Source: Eumeta japonica (lineage: Eukaryota; Arthropoda; Insecta; Lepidoptera; Psychidae). Taken from it: a DNA stretch of 64,000 nucleotides. A program made the position numbers and the translations under genes. The notes under the pieces are model-generated. The model was given only the letters and a program-made list of their open reading frames with translations. It had not been told where the DNA came from and did not search any database. Positions 55,965 through 64,000 of the stretch are shown here, piece after piece. Within the stretch, counting starts at the first letter, position 1. The number at the start of each line of letters is the position of its first letter. The stretch covers positions 620,001-684,000 of the forward strand of contig BGZK01000080.1 in the NCBI GenBank assembly GCA_005406025.1, written 5' to 3'.

Positions 55965-56795
55965 CATAGATCTTAACAATGACAAGCTTACAAGGCGTGT
56001 GAACTAATTTGACTTCGAACATCAGCACAGTACTGTCGCTATCAAAATATTAATTATAGTTTTGATTCCATTTTTTAACGATTTTCAATAATATTCGTTT
56101 TCACCAACTTCTCTAAGGTGAAATGAAATTATCAAATTCCTTAACCACGTTTTTCAATCCCCAAAAAAAAAATTGTGGACGATCACCCGCGTACGTCATT
56201 CGAGGTCAAAACTCGCATAAAATTATCTCGCATCTATTCTGCTTCGAGGTGGTGTGGTTTTTTACGCAACCATAGTAGTGCAAAGTCTAGATATTATTTA
56301 AGTGTTCCAATACAATCGATGCGGAGCGGGTCAGCGGTCGGGGAGTGGCCAAGGTCAGATGAAATAATATACCGGGGTCCGCGCGATTATGCGTGGTCGA
56401 GGTTCAATTCTAAAGTTTGTAAGGTCCCATCTTGGAAAAATCTCGATATTTTTATAAAACCGCTGAATGTATTAATGAGGTATTAATTTTAGTTCGACCT
56501 ATGTTAAAGCAATGATTTCGCCTAATTTTATTCCAAAACCGGACCTCAACGCGTGACCATAGGGGCATATCCTATGTTTTCTTTTTGAGCGCCGAGATAA
56601 TACTAGAAATATTATCACACCCCATACAGATGGATATGTGTTGGATCAACAAATAAACAGTCAGACGAACCAAAAACCTATCAAATGATCCTCGACCTGT
56701 TCCTGGGAGATCGACTATTGAAAGAGATCAGGCTCACGAGGAATACGCCTCTCTCTCTCCTTTATGTAACGTTCCAGCTTTAAAAACGATAACGC
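55965..56795. other. Mixed spacer, no gene seen
   Basis: A 103-codon frame at 56175-56486 has no known domain. The sequence is moderately AT-rich. Nothing is assigned. Confidence 0.35.
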
Positions 56796-56799
56796 ACTA

Positions 56800-56960
56800 T
56801 CTATTTTTAGGGTTCCGAACACCCGATTAAAAATGAACTGCTATAGGATCACTCTCGTGTCCGTCTGTTACAGTCAATCTTCTTCGAATCTACTGGATAA
56901 AAAGTTGCGATTTGGTAGATATAAAGAGTTCAGTGACCCATTTACGAACAGACAGCGTGC
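56800..56960 (+). repeat. Dispersed GGTTCCGT/GGATCAC-type repeat, longest copy
   Basis: The ordered blocks TTTTTAGGGTTCCGAACACC, CTATAGGATCACTCTCGTG, GTCCGTCTGTTACAG, TCTTCTTCGAATCTACTGGA and AAAAGTTGCGATTTGGTAGA make this the clearest member of the family. Fragments lie at 3325-3410, 13290-13350, 16690-16765 and, probably, 60125-60200. Confidence 0.75.
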
Positions 56961-57065
56961 ATAAACAAATCCGAGTTTAGAGATTAATTTTCAACAGCAG
57001 ATTAAAATTAAAATACGTTTTGTCCAGACAAAGACGCATACTATACATATACACATAAATGTGTT

Positions 57066-57069
<4 letters not shown>

Positions 57070-57112
<43 letters not shown>
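57070..57112. repeat. (TA)n microsatellite, about 21 units
   Basis: An uninterrupted TA tract of about 42 bp is preceded by a GTGTTTGTG stretch. The minus-strand frames YIYIYI across it are repeat artefacts. Confidence 0.98.
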
Positions 57113-57113
<1 letters not shown>

Positions 57114-57434
57114 TATATAAATATCTGCTTTTGCCCGTGGCTTCCCGCGTAAACATAAAATGATGAAAACCTGTAAAACGGTATTTAATTGCCAGTAATT
57201 CATTTCCCAAGAAAGAACTGACATCGGCAAAGGGGTCGGCATTGGCCCTTGAAGGAGAATCCCGACGGTGGAGGCGGGACTGAAATTAAGAACCGACTGC
57301 GATGTGGTTCAAAATTGACAGCAGGATCGGGCGAAGTCATAAATGAAGTAATTCATAGGATGTTCCCGGGACTGAAAACGCTGAATATTAATTTGTTCAC
57401 AGTGAAGCGAAAAAATAACGGCCAGTGGGGAATA

Positions 57435-57725
57435 TTTGTCCTATAGCATTTTTGAGGGGCAAACGAGCATGTGAGCCAATTGAAGATAGGCTATTACTAC
57501 CGTCCATGGACACTCGCAATCCCATAGCCATCACCGGTGTACAGCCGGCCTCTTCAGTGGGAATAGGATACATGAGAGAGGGAGGAGTGAGCCACCGGAA
57601 CTCTCACTCACTGGACGAAATAACAGCGGAGGCTGTGCCTTCACGTCTCAATTTTCTGAGAATGTGATATTTTATCGGTCGAGTCGGCCCCGTTTTTGTG
57701 CTGCAGCTAAGGACTCTACCACATC
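57435..57725 (+). repeat. Dispersed GGGCAAACGAGC-type repeat, copy 5 (most complete)
   Basis: This copy runs from GCATTTTTGAGGGGCAAACG through GTCCATGGACACTCGCAATC, GGCCTCTTCAGTGGGAATAG, GGAACTCTCACTCACTGGAC, AGCGGAGGCTGTGCCTTCAC and TCGAGTCGGCCCCG to GTGCTGCAGCTAAGGACTC. It is the best reference for the family in the window. It encodes no protein. I infer it is a nonautonomous retroelement or the 3' part of one. Confidence 0.75.
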
Positions 57726-57844
57726 TAAATATATAAATATAAAAGAAATTGCACGACCCTTGAATAATATATGTATATATACATTCTATATCTATTTATA
57801 TTTTACTAAGCTAAAATGTATAAATGCTCTGCAAAACCAGGTAA

Positions 57845-57965
57845 TGAAAATAAATATCTGAAGCGGCCGCATGTTTATTACGGACAAAAGGTGTCGGCGT
57901 GCTGCCGACGGCGCTGACAAATAGCGGCGATCGAGCCGTATAAATGAAGAATAAATGTGTGCCGA
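57845..57965. promoter_or_regulatory. Small GC-rich island with Hox-like AT words
   Basis: GCGGCCGCATGTTTATTACG is followed by a GTGTCGGCGTGCTGCCGACG block (a GTCGGC/GCCGAC inverted repeat) and GAGCCGTATAAATG. It is unique and CpG-rich. TTTATTAC and ATAAATG are posterior-Hox-type words. Confidence 0.35.
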
Positions 57966-58370
57966 TGGCGGACAAGAAAAAAAAAAACGTAAAACAATAT
58001 TTCATTTTATCGCACGATATTTTCGTAAAAAAAATCGAATGCCTATTCAGAAAAAGTCTATGTTAATTATAGATACAAAAAAATGGCTCGAATTACATTG
58101 TTCTGCGGTACGCGTTGAAGATTTTTTTTCATTTCGAAAAAATTTCAACTTTTTTTGTTGAACGCACGAATATATTGTTTAAATAAGAATAATTTTGGCT
58201 TGTAAATTGTAGTGCCACATATCGCATGTAGATTTTGATATTTCTTTTTTGTATTAAACCAACAAATATTATTGTTACGGACTACACTCATAAATTAAAT
58301 AATTCCATAATATAATAACACCCTTAAAAAAATAAAGAATTGTACCCTATATTATTTAGCTCGAAGTGCG
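57966..58370. other. AT-rich spacer, nothing recognised
   Basis: Very AT-rich, with A/T runs. Confidence 0.45.
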
Positions 58371-58374
58371 TCCA

Positions 58375-58520
58375 AATGCGAAAAATTTACATCTTTATGC
58401 ATTTCGATTAGGCAGAATGTTCCAGATTATTATAAACATTTCAGTTGACGTCGGACGTGACACATTTACATCTCTGTTTTTATATATGATTTTATTAACA
58501 GTCAGAGTATGGTTGAGAGT
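58375..58520 (+). repeat. Dispersed repeat with TTCCAG...CGTGACA..TTTACATCT blocks, copy 2
   Basis: This is the relative of 36788-36890: TGCATTT, AGAATGTTCCAG, TATAAACATTTCAG, GTCGGACGTGACACA and TTTACATCT in the same order and similar spacing. It lies inside a 97-codon frame that is probably incidental. Confidence 0.6.
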
Positions 58521-58875
58521 ATTTGCCGAACGGGATGTATACCACAATTCGAACGCCTACGAGTTAGTTTTGTTTTGGCCGTCAGTGATTTCACAAGTTA
58601 AGTGCGATCAATCAAAAGTGTTAAAGTGGTTTTATAGTGCATTTCTGTATCTGTTTTGAACAATACACAGTTTTATTTTTTCTGAGTATCTATTTTTCAT
58701 TTTATCTTAATATTTTTCGGCTTTCGGGCTTCGATAGGATTGTTTCGTAAAGTTATTAATGTGAATCAATTCCATTTATAAATATTAAAATTGTTAATAA
58801 CTTCCGTCCTACCGAGAGTAGCTGTTAATTACCGTCTTAATAAAACATATGTGTTGTGTAAACATGATTTTTATC

Positions 58876-58905
58876 GGTTAGGTTAGGTTAGGTTAGGTTA
58901 GGTTA
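58876..58905 (+). repeat. Interstitial (TTAGG)n insect telomeric repeat, six units
   Basis: Six perfect head-to-tail GGTTA units (30 bp) match the canonical insect telomere repeat TTAGG. Neither flank is telomeric. The units are identical, so the block is either recent or maintained. Short interstitial tracts are usually left by double-strand-break repair or by telomere-targeting retroelements. Confidence 0.97.
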
Positions 58906-59475
58906 CAAAAGATACAGGATGATGAACAGACACACCAGCAATTATATTTATAAATATAGAGACTTAAGGAAAATAAACAATGGATTTTCAATGAAATCAT
59001 ATCCCTTGAGCGTTAATTTTTGAAATACCAGGTATTTCACAATTTACTCAATTGCATGATCTGACGGCAACAATCATACGGTATACGAAATTTTTGATAG
59101 AGAGTTGTCATTTTTATGAAATTTGACGCGAATTATTATCAAAACTGTATTATTATTTCATAAGGGACAGGTACAGCTGTTTTAAATATTCTGTGTTGTT
59201 TATTATATTTACATAATTATATTACAATACAATATATGTTGTAATTCTATATTACATAATGTTAAATTACAAGTAATTCTGCATATAAGTAAACAAAAGT
59301 CGACTTTATGTTCTAAAAACAGAGTATTCACTCTCAATTGTTTACTAATAATCAATTATTTATTAAACTACACTATAGTGTTTGTGTACAGCTTGCGATG
59401 CCAAAGCACTCACCGATCAGCTGATTCCGCCTGCGGTGCGGCTCATCTGCATTCCTATTACAGTTGAATGTGCTC
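58906..59475. other. AT-rich spacer, nothing recognised
   Basis: AT-rich sequence between the telomeric block and the SINE. No frame or repeat is assigned. Confidence 0.42.
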
Positions 59476-59477
59476 AG

Positions 59478-59745
59478 TTAACGATGGTGGCTCAATAGTT
59501 CTGAGCATCAGCTTCGGATCAAAAGGTACCGGGTTCGATGCTGACCACGCACGAAACTCTTAAGCGAAATTAAACCATATGTCTGCACTTCGGCAGATAT
59601 GTTAAGCCGTCTGTCGAGGACGTTATCATCGCATCGGGCCAGCGTTGGAGGTTTAAAGTTCAAGCACCTCGATGCGAAATGAAAAGGTTGCGGGAAGGTA
59701 TACGCCTCAGCCGTGGAATAAATAAAAACCTGACCCCACAATAAT
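59478..59745 (+). mobile_element. tRNA-derived SINE
   Basis: The head contains an A-box-like TGGCTCAATAG (59488-59498) and a B-box GGTTCGATGCT (59532-59542) about 44 bp apart, the arrangement of an internal RNA polymerase III promoter. The body to about 59745 is compositionally distinct from the AT-rich flanks and ends in an AATAAATAAAAACCTG stretch. No tRNA cloverleaf with complete stems is present. I did not find target-site duplications. The 77-codon minus-strand frame is incidental. Confidence 0.65.
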
Positions 59746-59749
59746 GTAC

Positions 59750-60340
59750 TTAGTAGACATAATCATTCTAATACAAGTACAGTTATCCAATTATCTAAAG
59801 AATCTCTGTTATATATAAAATTTGATTTTCCTTCAATGCTCACTTTTATACCTAACCCATATGATCTTCTTTTCGACTCAGGTTTACTTAGTGACATCTA
59901 TTTTTGGAAATAAGCTCCATAGAATCGCTTTCCAGCAATCCCATGCCGAAATTCGTTATAGTAAAATTAATATAAAGTATTGTAATACACAGTTAGGAAG
60001 TTGAGTTTAAAAGAGTATTCATCCACATCCCACATGATGGTCTTTCTGTAGAATCTCTTAAGAATGTTATCACTTACTGTCCATTAGGGCTGTGCAAAAT
60101 TTTAACCATCGCAAAATAGTATCGTAAAAAAACAGTCTGATACATAGATGGACAAACACACCTTGTTTTCGTTGTTTTGGTACGGAACACTGAAAAAGAT
60201 TCACGTTTAAGAACAGGGAGAAAACCTTAATTTACTTTGGAAAAATTTCTTTTTCCCTTCGCTTCTCATCTATCATATATAATATTATCGTCATTTGCAA
60301 GACACTAAAAATACATCTTGAAATGAAGCTTCAAATTCGT
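59750..60340. other. AT-rich spacer with GGTTCCGT-type debris
   Basis: Minus-strand reading of 60125-60200 has GTACCAAAAC..., TTGTCCATC and GGTACGGAAC words, a weak match to the dispersed GGTTCCGT family. Otherwise nothing is recognised. Confidence 0.38.
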
Positions 60341-60344
60341 TGAC

Positions 60345-60515
60345 ACGTATAAACAATATAATATAAATTTACGCCTATTTCTTAGAAAGTTAAACAGAGA
60401 CCACAGCTTTTTCCGTTTCCCGCCGTCAATCGTTTCATGCAAACTCGTCGTTTCCAGATGTTTAAAATTTATTCCTTCTTTAATACGCCACCGATTTGGT
60501 CTGCATACGATACTG
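60345..60515 (-). mobile_element. LINE 3'-end fragment, RT-ORF C-terminus (copy 5)
   Basis: On the minus strand: YADQIGGVLKK, WKRRVCMKRL, then the family's 3' end AAATAGGCGTAAATTTATAT. This is the shortest of the five copies. It has the same conserved 3' end as copies 1 and 3, as expected for target-primed reverse transcription with 5' truncation. Confidence 0.82.
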
Positions 60516-60519
60516 CATA

Positions 60520-60920
60520 CAATGTATGAGATCTAGCACCTAAGTTTCAGACAATATAAAGGAAAGCTTGTATATTAGAACTTATGAATATATTAGTCTT
60601 CTCTTACTAATAAATGCCGGTAAACCACTGCAAAATATGACACGGGTTCTTCTAGTCATCAACAAGACGAGGTAAATTAAACACTTTCTGCCCCGGTAGA
60701 TCGGTGTAAAGGAACTAATATCAAAATCCATTCCATTAATTACAATCCAATACGTATTTATATAATTATTGCGATATAATTTAATGGGAAAAATGTAATG
60801 CGGCTTATAAATGATATTGATTAATGATACATCACAATTAAATATTTGTCGACTGTGGCCTGCCCGCGTGGCCATAGAACGATTTCATAGTTCTTTTATA
60901 TCGAACCGATTTCTTTTCTC
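60520..60920. other. AT-rich spacer, no gene seen
   Basis: A 97-codon minus-strand frame at 60582-60875 has no recognisable motif and is AT-rich. Confidence 0.4.
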
Positions 60921-60924
60921 ATTA

Positions 60925-61170
60925 TAACGCCCATCCCGGTGGTGTTCTATTCTATTCGACCGGGTCCTATCGTTCTCGACCTCAATCCGTCATTTCTATT
61001 CCGACCACTGGTCCGCTCCCAATTTCAGTTCCGAACCGCTTTTTATTCCGATTCCATTATCTGTTCTGATCCCATTTTTGTTTTCGATTGCATTCAATCA
61101 TTTCATCGCCTATATGCTCTACAACTTCAACCAGGTGGAATTCTATTCTTTTTCTTTCACGTTCGTTATC
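60925..61170 (+). repeat. Degenerate pyrimidine-periodic low-complexity repeat
   Basis: Words TTCTATTCC, GACCACTGGTCC, CAATTTCAGTTCC, GATTCCATT and GTTCTGATCCC recur with a loose six-base rhythm over about 200 bp. The best-preserved block of this texture in the window is here. The 84-codon frame is a by-product. Confidence 0.5.
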
Positions 61171-61174
61171 GGGT

Positions 61175-61730
61175 TGTTCGGCCATTCAGATAACATAATC
61201 ACTGTACCGTTTATGTAAATACATACGTAGGAATACGGAATAGTTTATATGGCGAAATTCTAAACCGTACGAGACAAGAGAAAACTTTATTCTGGAGCCT
61301 TTTCTATTTTCGGATAAAAAATAAACTGATGCAATAACTTTTTTAATTTAGTGCTTTACTTTTTCATAATCTGTGGGTATCTCTGTATGGGGATAAAAAG
61401 TCGGAACTGCTGAAATCAGTTCAATTTTGGAATGATAATAACTCTGAAAGATATTAGAATAAACAATCGAAAGTAGTAAATCTCTAGATAAAGAAAAGTG
61501 GTGATTGTGGCGATGTATATCTTATTTGTTCTTCACCTTAATCAAAGATTTCCTTTACGTGTACTTCCTAAATAAAAAGCATCCTCTAAAGTAAATTGGA
61601 TTCTCTCATTAGTACGAACGGAATATCCGTGTCGTATTTTAATTGGCTAAATGTCACGTTTTTAATAAAACGAATTAAGGGACTAATCAAGAAGTTTGCT
61701 AAACAAAACTAAATATCGATTCTATTCGTA
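61175..61730. other. AT-rich spacer, nothing recognised
   Basis: AT-rich sequence with no assigned feature. Confidence 0.42.
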
Positions 61731-61736
61731 CAAATT

Positions 61737-62333
61737 GTTACGGTACCACGAGGCTAGACCCAGTGTGGCTCGCGCGTACCTGGCAAAAAGGGAAATGGAA
61801 CGAGGAAGTGTAATGTAAATAGGTCTGACAATGAGATTGAGGTCGTAGGTGTAAACGCAACCAGCCTAATCGGCGATGATGTGGAACAGGCGACGGCGAT
61901 AGGTGATAAAGAAAAAGTACAGTACAAAAATGAGAAATGAAGCGGGACAAAACAATATTTACAGAAAGATGTAACTGGCGTCGGTAGGTTTAGGGTAGGC
62001 GTAGGGCAGAAGGGGAGTATTGTGCGGGTTTGAATAGGGTAATAGTGGCGTCCGTCCTTTGCCTCGAAGAACTCCTGCGACGTCCGTAGATCGAGATCAG
62101 CCTACGAGTGTGGTAGATGGAACATCAGATCCAGCGATCCAATTGCGGGGTTATTGGAGGCACGATGTAGAGTGACGTAATTGGTATAGGTGTGAGCTAT
62201 CTTCTTCTTAGAAGTTGGCCGTATGTTGAATGTGAGTATGGATGTACGTATGTGCTTTTACTTCGAACTTTCCACTTTTTCACTCCATCTGTCGTTGTTG
62301 TGTCCTTTTGGATTTATCGTTATTCATAATTTT
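61737..62333. mobile_element. Compositionally distinct block, candidate insertion or solo LTR
   Basis: About 600 bp of G-rich, balanced-composition sequence starts TGTTACGGTACCACGAGGC just inside AT-rich flanks. TACAAATT occurs at both edges (61729-61736 and 62334-62341), which could be an 8-bp target-site duplication, though an AT-rich 8-mer can recur by chance. TG at the start fits an LTR, but I see no matching CA end, primer-binding site or protein. It may be a solo LTR or an unclassified nonautonomous element. Confidence 0.3.
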
Positions 62334-62519
62334 TACAAATTAAATTATTGTTAAAGCGTGGAAAGCGTTATCGTAGAGCGTATCGTATACTATAATCCCT
62401 GTTAAAATGAATACGCACAGTGAATAATTCTACTAATTTTTTCGTTTCTAAACTTGACAATTTTTCCTTGTTTCCCTGAAGCTCCTCTCACGACATAATA
62501 AATACAGTGAAATAAACAA

Positions 62520-62640
62520 AAACCCTACAGGGCGGCGGGCCACGTTTCTCCATCGACCGAGGGCATTTAAAAGGGTGGGCGTGTATGCGCTTCCTCCCTA
62601 TGCCATTTATTTGGCATAGCTATCACAGGAAAAAGACGCA
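62520..62640. promoter_or_regulatory. GC patch with TGCCA-TTTATT-TGGCA palindrome
   Basis: A GC-rich segment (62528-62600) leads into the inverted repeat CTATGCCA-TTTATT-TGGCATAG (62598-62619), whose halves are perfect. The half-sites TGCCA/TGGCA are of the NFI type but in everted order. It may be a small regulatory site. Confidence 0.35.
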
Positions 62641-62644
62641 GCTG

Positions 62645-63705
62645 TGATGTTTTGAAAGAAAATTGTAATAAACTGTGATGAAACCGAAAAAGATGTAGGT
62701 TTATTGCAATTTTCGCGTAGTAAATCATTTTTCAATTTCAGCTGATACGTTTCTTAACAAATATACCTCAAGTTTAATTGCGTATTTTAACACGTTCAAC
62801 TACTACGGAAAATATTTCCACACGTACGAAAGGAGTTGTAGGAATACAAGATTCCTACAACCCACAGGGGTGCGATCCGTATATTAAGCCGCAGTTGTTT
62901 ATTTTCAAATTTGGTTATATTTCGTTTCTACCTTCCAGGGTTTACTCCATAATACATATCACTAACATTTCATTAGATCGCTTAAATCAACAGATAGTTT
63001 AAAATGGCTTCATTATTTACAGCTAATTTAGCAACAGTTGTTTGTGTTATTTACGTCGCCGTAACAACGGCTTGGACAGCACTCGGCTGTTGTATTGGCT
63101 CGGCCTCAAGTCTTTTTTTAATTCATTCATGAAACCGTTTTTAGTTTCAACAATGTTTTCTGTTTCAACAATAACCAAATGTTTATTGAATGTGTATTTC
63201 TAAAACGTAACGTTTGAGTTTTTTGAAGCTTTATCTGTGTGCCAGTTTCTTCTTGTTCAATTTTAGTTGCTAGTAAAAGTACGATATAGAATATTTCTAC
63301 ATAGTAATTACACTAACAAAGCATTGAAGTTTTTTCTAATAAAAGAATAGTAGGTAGATTACTTCAAATTTTAATTTCAAAAGTAAAAAGAAAATTATAT
63401 TAAACAATTATTAGACCATAATTAAGCGAGGAATACATTGTCTTCTTGGTGGGCTATGACATTTTTTTATTTTTGTTTTTTTTTTCGTTTCTTTGATTTT
63501 TAATATATAGAAGCGCAAGCTAACAACGCTTAACAAGCTAACAGCTTTGCTGGACTATTTAAAACATAAAAATAGGCAATTAATCAATCGCTTACTTTTG
63601 AATTCTAATTCTAATGCAATTATAAAATAGTGAATTTGATTTTAAAACAACAAAGTCATTCTTTACTATCTGTTTCCTACAAAATTGTGAAAAACTGAGG
63701 GTTAT
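62645..63705. other. AT-rich spacer with 11-bp perfect hairpin
   Basis: GTTGTAGGAAT (62835-62845), a five-base loop, and ATTCCTACAAC (62851-62861) form a perfect hairpin. The 74-codon frame across it has no motif. The remainder is AT-rich. Confidence 0.5.
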
Positions 63706-63707
63706 GG

Positions 63708-63710
<3 letters not shown>

Positions 63711-63754
<44 letters not shown>

Positions 63755-63777
63755 TGTGTGTGTGTGTGTGTGTGTGT
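63711..63777. repeat. Compound (CT)n(GT)n microsatellite
   Basis: About 20 CT units (63711-63751) run directly into about 13 GT units (63752-63777). Minus-strand frames across it are pure artefacts. Confidence 0.98.
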
Positions 63778-64000
63778 AATTCCAAAATATATATGTCTTA
63801 TTATAGTCATTTGAAATGTAATGATTAAACTTCAATTTCTCACAAGTAAAAGAGCCTCAAGTAACGAAAAAGGAAACGCTACTAATTCTACGCATTCTCA
63901 TTGTCAGATATTATAAGTACCCCAACTCGACCTCAGAGCAAAGTTTGGTAAAAAATTCTAAAGTGAATTATTTATAAAGAAGCTTTTAGGTGCCTTATCC
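63778..64000. other. AT-rich window edge
   Basis: No gene is seen up to the end of the window. Confidence 0.5.

Noticed and set aside
56977..57242. Minus-strand frames with YIYIYI runs
   Set aside because: They are translations of the (TA)n microsatellite, not proteins.
58366..58659. 97-codon plus-strand frame as a membrane protein
   Set aside because: Its first half is a dispersed repeat shared with 36.8 kb, and the hydrophobic stretch comes from T-rich DNA.
63592..63810. Minus-strand frame with THTHTH/RERERE runs
   Set aside because: It is a translation of the compound (CT)n(GT)n microsatellite.

Overview
The window looks like noncoding DNA from an insect nuclear genome, most probably a moth or butterfly. 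It is strongly AT-rich. It carries an insect-type (TTAGG)n block, a dead mariner transposase, many 3'-truncated non-LTR retrotransposon remnants, and dispersed repeats that I associate from memory with Lepidoptera (a GGGCAAACGAGC-type family and a GGGTTCCGT...GGATCAC...GTCCGTCTGTC-type family). No bacterial operon structure, rRNA, CRISPR array or phage gene is visible. The order-level assignment is an inference from repeat content.

No intact protein-coding gene could be supported. Every open frame is short (longest about 149 codons), none shows a convincing domain over its length, and several of the longer ones lie in CpG-rich patches where stop codons are rare. The most coding-like pieces are remnants: a mariner transposase (about 7.95-9.06 kb), C-terminal reverse-transcriptase-ORF fragments of one LINE family (20.6, 30.7, 44.6, 48.6 and 60.4 kb), and a short frame at 0.36-0.55 kb with a GWAFVTF motif. 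The window is best read as a gene desert or the inside of a very large intron.

The layout alternates two kinds of sequence. The background is AT-rich DNA with old transposon debris, simple repeats and hairpins. Set into it are about twenty GC/CpG-rich, unique-looking islands of 100-650 bp (around 1.1, 2.8, 3.9, 5.4, 7.3, 13.1, 14.1, 16.9, 22.4, 24.3, 26.9, 28.6-28.9, 31.4, 32.4, 36.1, 42.2, 43.6, 46.9, 51.1, 52.8, 54.3-54.9, 57.9 and 62.6 kb). Such islands in an AT-rich desert resemble conserved noncoding or cis-regulatory elements around developmental genes, but conservation cannot be tested from one sequence.

The clearest structures are: a 43-bp-period minisatellite at 22.65-23.15 kb; a 130-bp retroposed insert with a 24-bp target-site duplication at 19.9-20.06 kb; a pogo-like terminal-inverted-repeat element at 15.51-16.01 kb; a tRNA-derived SINE at 59.48-59.75 kb; a perfect interstitial telomeric block at 58.88 kb; a 112-nt precursor-like hairpin at 34.43-34.54 kb; a perfect 15-bp inverted repeat carrying GTAAACA/TGTTTAC around a GC-rich core at 36.73-36.79 kb; a G-quadruplex candidate at 54.59-54.64 kb; and a CRE-CCAAT-TATA promoter-like cluster at 17.61-17.70 kb.
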